Source: Discostella pseudostelligera
Taxonomy: Eukaryota; Bacillariophyta; Thalassiosirophyceae; Thalassiosirales; Thalassiosiraceae
DNA length: 12,593 bases
Direction: 5' to 3'
Assembly: GCA_036940085.1 (NCBI GenBank)
Contig: JALLBK010000576.1
Span: 1 to 12,593, forward strand
Both the position numbers and the translations under genes were made by a program. Each line of letters starts with the position of its first letter. Within the stretch, counting starts at the first letter, position 1. Positions 6,824-12,593 of this stretch are shown piece by piece. Under the pieces are notes generated by a model, which searched no databases, was not told the DNA's origin, and was given only the letters and a program-made list of their open reading frames with translations.

Positions 6824-8359
6824 TCAGAATAAGATCTCCGGAAAACGTTCCAGCAGGATTTCATGTGTCCACATCCCTACAATATTGATTGCCATGCCCT
6901 CCCGTTCATCACTCATTGCTCCATTCTTGTCATTGTCGAATGATGATACCTGACTTCGATAGTGGGCATAATGTGCATGCAGACATTTCACCGATGGAAG
7001 TGGTGATATCTTCCTTGAAAGGCCGCTGTTGTTGCTGCTACTGCTGGCGATTGGGATATCATCATCGTGATAATAATATTGGTATTCGGTCCCAGCTACT
7101 CCAGAATATTGGAGAATGCTTCTCATGCTTTCTCTCATTCTTCTTTCTTCCATGTCGTTATTGTCGTGTTCATCGTCGAACTCAGTAGTAGCTTGCATTG
7201 ATGATGATGTAATTGGCGGTGGAGGTGGTGGCAATAGTAGCCGTCGTTGATCTTCCTCTGACAAACTCTTCCATCGTTCGGATGCATACTGATCATGGCA
7301 TGCTCTCCACATCTTCATCTTTTCTTCCTGTTCCAATCTCTCTCGAAAGATACGAGCATATCCCTCCCGTTCCAATTCCGATATAGCGCGTGAAACGTGT
7401 GGACATGTGAGCCAGTACAATGTTGGAAAGGGTGTGATTATTGTTGTTGCTCGTGATGATGATTGTGTTTTCGTGGCTGCGGCTCTATTCGCAGTGCTGC
7501 CTTCGTCCTCCGTATTTCTTTCACCATCAACAACATGTTCATCATCATCTGACGACATCGATGAGACCAGCTGGACTATTAGAGGATAACACTGTATAGC
7601 AATTGGTCTACCATATCCATCGGCAGATATGTCAACACTAGTTGTTATGTCATCCTTCATCCCCGCAGAAGCAGTATTAGCAGTGGCACCCAGGCAAGTG
7701 GTTGCGGCACCCTTGCTGTTCATTCTTTCTAAATCACTAGATCGTGCAGAGACACGACATACATTGGAAGGCACATATCCCAATTGAGACAATATTGCCT
7801 TTTCATCTATAGAGGAGAGAGATTGGGTGGGTGGTGGAAGGAAGGAATGCTTTGCTCGCCTGTAGTGAATGATGAGTTGTGTGTTTATTATGATGTACTT
7901 ATGATTAGTTACATTGATATTGATAGTTCGACAAAATGCAGCGTTTGTTTTGACATACCTGCCTTTCCATCTCCTTCCCGAAGAGTGATGTTGTTGTCGA
8001 GGATGTTGCTGCTGCTCAAGATGTTGATGCCGTGACGACGACGATGCTGACGACGACGATGTTGATAACAATAATGTTGATGATACTGATCTAGGGCGGA
8101 CGCTTCCAATTCCAATTACACCATGCAGCAATTGTTGGCATTGCCGTCTGTGCTCAACTTTCTGCCTCTTCTGGTGCCAACAGTACGAGACATCGTTGGT
8201 GACGAAGAATGATGGTGAAGCAAAAATTCGCCGCCGATTCTTCACTGCAACTACAGCTGCAACTTCCACTGCTGCTACCCCAGTCGCCAAGAAGATTGCA
8301 TAGCTGGTGGTTGATAGAAGACAGAGAAGAAGTGGAAGCGAGAGGAAGGTGGACGGCAT
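6824..8359 (-). CDS. DUF501-family protein with N-terminal signal-type leader
   Basis: Exons are 7960-8359 with the split-codon base at 7959, and 6824-7859; they join in phase 2 to give 478 residues. DUF501 (mostly bacterial, about 150-250 residues, function unknown) is recognised by DEKAILSQLGYVPSNVCRVS (152-171), GRPIAIQCYPLI (217-228), the hallmark FPTLYWLTCPHVSRAISELE (278-297), and SVKCLHAHYAHY (423-434) with a closing IVGMWTHEILLERFPE. The domain is interrupted by a Gly/Thr/Ala-rich insert (181-210), an Asp/Ser-rich insert (232-274), and a polyPro plus acidic/polySer region (343-420). The conserved Cys, His and Tyr residues of the two core motifs are kept. The N-terminus has a strong hydrophobic segment (residues 4-38, Leu/Ala/Val rich) followed by basic residues NRRR and a Ser-rich stretch, consistent with a signal peptide or bipartite plastid presequence. 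Family assignment is confident; function is unknown. Confidence 0.78.
   Translation of the reverse strand: MPSTFLSLPLLLCLLSTTSYAIFLATGVAAVEVAAVVAVKNRRRIFASPSFFVTNDVSYCWHQKRQKVEHRRQCQQLLHGVIGIGSVRPRSVSSTLLLSTSSSSASSSSRHQHLEQQQHPRQQHHSSGRRWKGRYVKTNAAFCRTININVTNHKYIIINTQLIIHYRRAKHSFLPPPTQSLSSIDEKAILSQLGYVPSNVCRVSARSSDLERMNSKGAATTCLGATANTASAGMKDDITTSVDISADGYGRPIAIQCYPLIVQLVSSMSSDDDEHVVDGERNTEDEGSTANRAAATKTQSSSRATTIITPFPTLYWLTCPHVSRAISELEREGYARIFRERLEQEEKMKMWRACHDQYASERWKSLSEEDQRRLLLPPPPPPITSSSMQATTEFDDEHDNNDMEERRMRESMRSILQYSGVAGTEYQYYYHDDDIPIASSSSNNSGLSRKISPLPSVKCLHAHYAHYRSQVSSFDNDKNGAMSDEREGMAINIVGMWTHEILLERFPEILF
7860..7958 (-). other. Intron of the DUF501 gene (99 bp, no in-frame stop)
   Basis: The donor is GGCAG/GTATGT and the acceptor is CACTACAG/GCGAGC on the minus strand, phase 2. 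The sequence is A/T-rich and includes a TAACTAAT that could serve as a branch-point motif. The length is a multiple of three and the frame stays open through it, so retention would add 33 residues of unusual Ile/Asn/Thr-rich composition. A later AG (CTATAG/ATGAAA) would put a stop codon at the junction, so I rejected it as acceptor. Confidence 0.7.
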
Positions 8360-8647
8360 TAGGAAGTGCGGATATGTTGGTGATGGCGACGCCGGCCGAA
8401 TGCATTATGCGTGGTGTATCGATCGGCATCGAGCATCATAGACAGGTGGATGACAACATGTCGAGTTTCCCGCCATTATTTATGGTTCTGGTTCTGTATT
8501 GTCCACGAATTCCTACGAAATCGAAGTGCACCTTCCTGAAGTACCAATGTCCGTGCGCGACGACGATGACCGATGACAATGACCATGAGGGCCGGTGCCT
8601 CCAGTATCTACTAACCGAAACAGCTGCAACACTGAACGCCATAGATA
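8360..8647. promoter_or_regulatory. Divergent promoter region between the DUF501 and fucosyltransferase-like genes
   Basis: These 288 bp separate two divergent ATGs. Open frames run through on both strands (plus 8209-8778, minus 8436-8678) but lack domain features and overlap real coding sequence out of frame, so I treat the region as regulatory. No TATA-like element is clear. Confidence 0.4.
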
Positions 8648-10190
8648 ATGCATTTGTTATCCAGAAAAGAGAAATCAAGCATTATAATGATGATGATTGT
8701 CAAGTCGTCGTCACTCTTGGTGTTCATCGTCAGCCTCGCTTTCGTGGTGTTGGCGCCGCAGATGAAAATAATTCGTAACACCAGTAGCAGCAGCGGCGGC
8801 GGCGATAGCCGTAGCAGTGGCAACGTTGTTCAATTGAATATCAACTTATCACCGACCCTACGTGGGCAGCGTCGATGGCTCATGAAATTTACAAAGGTTG
8901 GTCATCATTTTTACCTACTGTCAAATGATTTTGTCTCGACACTCTTGTGAGCTCCGTTACAACTAACAGACACTTACTTTGGTGTACTAACACTCCCTGC
9001 TCACACTACTTTTTCCTCTTCCCAACCCACCATATCAGTACAATGATCCTCAAACAGTGTATGTGAAGCATGACTCTACCACCAATACCGACATCAACAA
9101 AAATCTGCCATCCTCCTCATCACCATTATCACCCATCCAAATCTGTAATCGCATCGCACCCTTATCTCCCGATGTCGAACTGCATGCGTTGCATCAATAT
9201 GGCACTTGTCCATTATTACACCAACCACCAGACCAAACCACAATCTTACTCCTCGAAGGTATAAAAACATTTGGCCGAACGGGGAATAATCTAATAGAAT
9301 TCTTCCATGCCCTACAATACGGAAGAGATCAAAATGTCCTCGTGGGAGTAATGCGTGGTAGTTGGCCAACCCATTTAATTACAGAAATGTGGATGTCACT
9401 CCCCAATAGAGATTGGAATGCATGGGCAATATTTATGGAACAATCGTTTTGCATTAAGATGATTGAATCGAGTGATCAATTGGAATCATATAAGAACGTT
9501 ATTCGAATGGATACACGAGATTTGTTCATCTATCGGCATAAGGCAGAATTGGACAATTATGTTGAATTTACAAGTCATGTCATTCGAACATTGTGGAGAT
9601 ACTACAACAATGGTTCGGGAATGAATATATTGAAACAACCTACACGTGACATGTGCTCTGTCATGGATGCCATCTTTGGTACTACTGCGAAAAGTGAATC
9701 AATCAACTCTGCCATATATTCCGTGGTGCATAGTCGATCCTTCGAGGGGAAAGCAGGTCATCCACTCATGGATCGTATTGCGGCAAGTATTGGATGTGAT
9801 CCCATAGCCGCATTAGAAATGGAGCCAGAGTATGTCAAGGGTATACTGGGGCCATTGGGTATGCTACAACATCCCATATATTTCATTAGCGATCATCAAC
9901 GACCAGAAATATTGGAGAGATTATTGGCAGATCCAGAGATTGGGCCACTTATCCGTTTAGTTCCCGAGGAGGCTAGTTGGATAGGAGGAGATATTACATT
10001 AGCGATCAATGCCAACGTGTTTATTGGTAGTCCAGCATCGACATTTTCTGGATTTATTGCCAAATCGCGAGTAGCCTTGGGATACAACAACAACTTCTTA
10101 TTCCGAAAACGAATACGGGATGGGACATGGGTTGAAGTGTGTGATTATCGGTGTGTTTTTGATAAAGATGTCTTGAAGTCGATGGCGTAA
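8648..10190 (+). CDS. O-fucosyltransferase-like type II membrane glycosyltransferase
   Basis: Exons 8648-8896 and 9039-10190 join in phase 0 to give 466 residues. An in-frame TAG just upstream makes the ATG at 8648 the first start. The N-terminus is basic (LSRKEK) with one hydrophobic anchor at about residues 13-36 (MMMIVKSSSLLVFIVSLAFV), then a Ser/Gly-rich stem: a Golgi type II layout. Catalytic-domain signs are LEGIKTFGRTGNNLIEFFHA (156-175), which resembles the first GT-B/fucosyltransferase motif 'GR.GN.L.E'. Others are VVHSRSFEG (312-320), equivalent to the GDP-fucose 'H.R' segment; PIYFISDHQ (362-370); and SPASTFSGFIAKSR (414-427), the late donor-binding block common in O-fucosyltransferase relatives. 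It ends at VCDYRCVF with two Cys. The donor is likely GDP-fucose by family resemblance; the acceptor is unknown. It could instead belong to a related alpha-1,2/1,6-fucosyltransferase group. Confidence 0.72.
8897..9038 (+). other. Intron of the fucosyltransferase-like gene (142 bp)
   Basis: The donor is ACAAAG/GTTGGT and the acceptor is CCATATCAG/TACAAT, phase 0, preceded by a pyrimidine-rich tract (TTTTTCCTCTTCCC). It contains in-frame stops, including the TGA at 8948-8950 that would otherwise end the short upstream frame. A GTACTAACAC stretch is a good branch-point candidate. Confidence 0.8.
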
Positions 10191-10760
10191 AGGGCAATAT
10201 GCTTCAGGCAGCCAGGCATTTGCGAGGGCGGATGGTCTTGGAGATCTTCGGCACGTACGAGTCATACAAAGTGCAGTTAGACGAGAAACGTTATTGCCAT
10301 AGTAACTCACGATGTAGTGTTCAAGGATACGTCTGGAATGTGCAACTACTGGTGTGAATTGATTATTCGGACGAATTAATGATGGTGACCAAATATCGAA
10401 CCGGTAGTAATTGCATCCAGTGTGATGGTTGAAGGGTCCGCCGATATGGCACACCACCTGATATCCACCCTCATACATACATTGACAAGCGTCTTTTTTG
10501 AACGATGTGAAGTCCATCGTCTTCAATTCGTCGATTAGCTAGGTGATCTACGTTGTATTTCTTTGTTCCATCTCGACTATTGAAATCGCTATCGTAACGT
10601 ATCCAGAAAGTGATTGTGTCTATCCTAAACGAAACATGATCTGCAATGTTTGACTCGATGTACACCCTACTGCATATTATTGCGTGTGCATTTCTCCCGT
10701 GCCTTAAACTCATCATTCAGACTGAACTTCACATTTACTACTTCATGTCACGCTTACTCG
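10191..10760 (-). pseudogene. Frameshifted protein-coding remnant, unknown family, Cys-containing
   Basis: On the minus strand three open segments in shifted frames read as one continuous, non-repetitive protein-like sequence. The first is about 10688-10759 (EVVNVKFSLNDEFKAREKCT). The second is about 10541-10683 (SRVYIESNIADHVSFRIDTI, then TFWIRYDSDFNSRDGTKKYN, VDHL). The third starts near 10538 (LIDELKTMDFTSFKKDACQC, then MYEGGYQVVCHIGGPFNHHT, GCNYYRFDIW) and stays open to 10098, overlapping the end of the fucosyltransferase-like gene antisense. Shifts fall near 10670 and near 10539, where one extra G separates two good readings. Residue variety, spaced Cys (KC, C.C, VC, GC) and the close fit of the frames suggest a decayed gene or assembly indels. 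I do not recognise the family. The segments lie too close together for introns. Confidence 0.42.
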
Positions 10761-10769
10761 CTCTGCTCC

Positions 10770-12138
10770 TCACTCCTCCTTCTCCTCTTTCTTTTGCTTC
10801 CCAACCACTCGTAGTCCCGTCTCATCGGTAATCTTCTCTAGTATGCCCCTATCCTCAAGCTCCTTATTAAGCAACAATGCCTGCGATGCGGCCATATTGT
10901 CTGCTTGTTTGTAGAATCGCGATATGGCACCCACAATACCACCATCATCACTGTTATTGCTACTGCTCTCCCCCACCGTGATCGTCGTCTCGTCCTTGTT
11001 TTTGCTGTTGCTGCTGGCCGCAGTAGTCACCAATGCATCACTGTCATCCTCACTCCCCGTACCAATTACTGTGTCATCACTTTCATTCTCGACATACGAT
11101 AATTCCTCAAGAGGAGACAATCGACGTTTCTTCTCTTTTTTCACTGGCCGTGATGATGACGATATTGGCGATTTCTTCTTATTCTTATTCTTCCCGCTAC
11201 CACTACTTCCTCCTCCTCCTCCCTCTCGAAGAGATTGACGTCGTTGCATCTCTTCCCATATTTTGTCAATTGCCTCGGATTTTGATCGTATCTTATTTAT
11301 ACGCACATGAGAGAAATGAATGAATGAATGAATGAATGAGAAACAAATGATCATTCGATGAGGAGAGAATAGAGGACACACACAATATCATCTTACCTCC
11401 ACCTCCGCCAAAGTCCCAGCCAATCCGGCACCCAACAAACCCAAACCACCTCCAATTTTATTAGTAAATAAAAAACCCGTAATCCAATTCGATTGTACCC
11501 ACTCAAATCCATAATACGCCAAGTCAGTGCTCGGTGACCCATCCCCATATCGCAATGAGGATAAAAAGGCATTGAAGAAGGCTGTGGTGACACCTAGAAG
11601 TGTTAATGTAAAGTAGAGGATAATGCGTTGATTCCGTGATTGTGCCGCGGGGGTATTGGCTTCGGCTGCGGTGATTTCTGCGAGTAGTTCTGGTGGAATG
11701 GTTGGTTTGTTGTCAGAAGAGTCGTTATCATTATTGTTGTTGCCATCGAATAGACCGTGTAAGATTATTGATTGACGATGGATGATGTTTTTCTGATGAC
11801 GATGACGATNGAGATCATTAATGTCATGAATGACAGAAATTCCCCGTGGATCGTAGCGAGACGAAGATGAAGTAGAGGGTGCGTCGATTTCTAAGTTGAC
11901 GTCGGAAGAGAGCGAGAGAAAGATGTGTGAAGAATCGAGACGACGGTGTGTTCATAGCAGTACCAAATAAAACTCTATTTTCTGGAGATCACTCTGCAAA
12001 TCAACATAGCACAGACGTACCAGACTCATCATCATCGTCCAAGCCATACAATGAATTCTTGCTCCCCCAACGCGAGCCCCAATCGAAGACGGAGTTTTGA
12101 AAGATGGACGCGTCGGTATCGTCTTTAATGTGAGACAT
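10770..12138 (-). CDS. Uncharacterised two-helix membrane protein with conserved-looking C-terminal module
   Basis: Exons are 12021-12138, 11397-11890 and 10770-11291, giving 1134 nt and 377 residues. An in-frame TAA at 12181-12183 lies upstream, so the ATG at 12138 is the first. Order: acidic N-terminus (MSHIKDDTDASIFQNSVFDW; DDDDES), a linker with the N-containing codon at residue 67, PPELLAEITAAEANTPAAQS (105-124), membrane helix 1 at about 129-150 (RIILYFTLTLLGVTTAFFNA), then YGFEWVQSNWITGFLF. Helix 2 is Gly-rich at about 184-200 (KIGGGLGLLGAGLAGTLAEV). It runs into a charged helix IRSKSEAIDKIWEEMQRR, then a long Ser/Asn/Lys/Asp-rich linker with a basic cluster (KKEKKRR). The C-terminal module is IVGAISRFYKQADNMAASQA (323-342), then LLLNKELEDRGILEKITDET and GLRVVGK. 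No signal peptide is evident. The well-formed modules suggest a conserved organellar or ER membrane protein, but I cannot name the family. Confidence 0.72.
11292..11396 (-). other. Intron 2 of the two-helix membrane protein gene (105 bp)
   Basis: The donor is GTGGAG/GTAAGATG and the acceptor is ATAAATAAG/ATACGA, phase 0. The intron holds a six-copy AATG tetranucleotide tract on the plus strand (11315-11338) close to the acceptor, where it reads as a pyrimidine-biased TTCA repeat in the transcript. Confidence 0.8.
11315..11338. repeat. (AATG)6 microsatellite within an intron
   Basis: Six perfect tandem copies of AATG on the plus strand. It lies 24-47 bases upstream of the exon 3 start of the minus-strand gene, so length variation could alter the distance between branch point and acceptor. 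Confidence 0.9.
11891..12020 (-). other. Intron 1 of the two-helix membrane protein gene (130 bp)
   Basis: The donor is GAGTCTG/GTACGT and the acceptor is GTCAACTTAG/AAATCG, phase 1, rebuilding a Glu codon. A strong pyrimidine-rich tract (TCTTTCTCTCGCTCTCTTCC) precedes the acceptor. An in-frame TGA at 11952-11954 inside the region shows that the upstream sequence cannot be continuous coding. Confidence 0.78.
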
Positions 12139-12222
12139 TATGATTATGCCCCAAAACGTAAATATAAGAACTATTATCAATTATCTATCACCACCAAACT
12201 TTGAATTCATCATGCTGCATCA
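12139..12222. promoter_or_regulatory. 84-bp bidirectional promoter
   Basis: Only 84 bp separate the ATG of the minus-strand membrane protein (12138) and the ATG of the plus-strand gene (12223). Both 5' UTRs and both core promoters must fit here or extend into the neighbouring coding region. The stretch is A/T-rich (AATATAAGAACTATTATCAA) with a GAATTC at 12203-12208. Confidence 0.5.
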
Positions 12223-12593
12223 ATGAATAACTCGTCATCGTCAACAGAAGCACCACAGCCGCCATGCACCATGGTCTACCTATGTGACAGTAATAGCAAA
12301 GCAGCATCAAGGACGAAGTTGCCTGAGACAAATGGCGGGAAATGCTATTGGAAAGATATTATGGAAAAGAGCAGGAAAAAATGTGGCGGGACAGGATATC
12401 CGTCCAAACGGTAGGTATCCGTGCCTCCTCTGATAGTTGTTATTATCGATTCTCGACAATCTATGATGATTATCTTTTAGTTTTAGTGATAACTCCCCTT
12501 ACCAAAACGGCGATATTATCTATTCTGCACCTGGTAGCAACGAAGCGTGTGCTTCCATTCATCATCTCCTCCGTCTCATCGGGGGATATTGCA
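12223..12593 (+). CDS. Unrecognised protein, 5' part (truncated at the window edge)
   Basis: The ATG at 12223 opens 62 codons plus two bases to a donor AAACG/GTAGGT at 12411; without splicing a TAG follows at once. Splicing to TTTTAG at 12480 gives phase-consistent reading (SKRFSDNSPYQNGDIIYSAP) with no stop to the window edge. Visible residues: Ser-rich start, PPCTMVYLCDSNSK, KLPETNGGKCYWKDIMEKSR, KKCGGTGYPSKR, then GSNEACASIHHLLRLIGGYC. Spaced Cys residues are notable, but no known domain is recognised in about 100 residues. No signal peptide is visible. The plus-strand ATG at 12213 is followed four codons later by a stop, so it is not the start. Confidence 0.5.
12411..12480 (+). other. Intron of the truncated 3'-edge gene (70 bp, tandem acceptor)
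   Basis: The donor is CG/GTAGGT and the acceptor is ATTATCTTTTAG, phase 2. A second AG six bases later (TTTTAG ending at 12486) keeps the same frame and would remove only Phe-Ser. A CTATGATGAT stretch could hold the branch point. Confidence 0.6.

Noticed and set aside
8209..8778. 189-codon plus-strand open frame
   Set aside because: It overlaps the leader of the DUF501 gene antisense and the first exon of the fucosyltransferase-like gene out of frame. There are no domain features.
11393..11593. 66-codon minus-strand open frame with Trp-rich end
   Set aside because: It is a frame-shifted shadow of exon 2 of the two-helix membrane protein.

Overview
The window is nuclear DNA from a single-celled eukaryote. 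It is most likely a heterokont alga of the diatom type; this is an inference. The evidence is short GT-AG introns of about 70-142 bp, compact spacing with divergent and convergent gene pairs, proteins full of Ser/Gln/Asp/Gly homopolymers, type II membrane glycosyltransferases, and two soluble-enzyme-like proteins with secretory-type leaders that could be bipartite plastid presequences. There is no operon structure, tRNA, rRNA, CRISPR array or recognisable transposon. One ambiguous base (N) lies at 11810.

Layout, left to right. (1) 1-940 on the minus strand is the N-terminal part of an exostosin/GT47-like type II glycosyltransferase that runs off the left edge. (2) 941-1791 is mostly non-coding but holds a short protein-like remnant at 1469-1766. 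(3) 1792-4680 on the minus strand is a two-exon gene for a 925-residue protein. It follows the glucose-6-phosphate isomerase (GPI) fold almost end to end, but has lost most catalytic residues and carries large low-complexity insertions. I read it as a GPI-fold pseudoenzyme and the most unusual gene here. (4) 4681-5297 is a divergent intergenic region with striking palindromes and repeats. (5) 5298-6707 on the plus strand is a DHRS1-type short-chain dehydrogenase with an N-terminal hydrophobic leader. (6) 6824-8359 on the minus strand is a two-exon DUF501-family protein with a leader, convergent with the dehydrogenase. (7) 8648-10190 on the plus strand is a two-exon O-fucosyltransferase-like type II membrane protein, divergent from the DUF501 gene. 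(8) About 10190-10760 on the minus strand holds what looks like a frameshifted pseudogene of unknown family. (9) 10770-12138 on the minus strand is a three-exon, 377-residue uncharacterised membrane protein. (10) 12223 to the right edge, plus strand, is the 5' part of an unrecognised gene. Its ATG is only 84 bp from the ATG of the previous gene.

The genes do not form one pathway. The two glycosyltransferases would both act in the Golgi or secretory pathway. The dehydrogenase and the DUF501 protein may go to the ER or plastid. The GPI-like protein has no evident leader and is probably cytosolic or nuclear. All exon boundaries come from reading splice sites and frame continuity by eye. In every complete gene the joined exons give an open frame of a whole number of codons.
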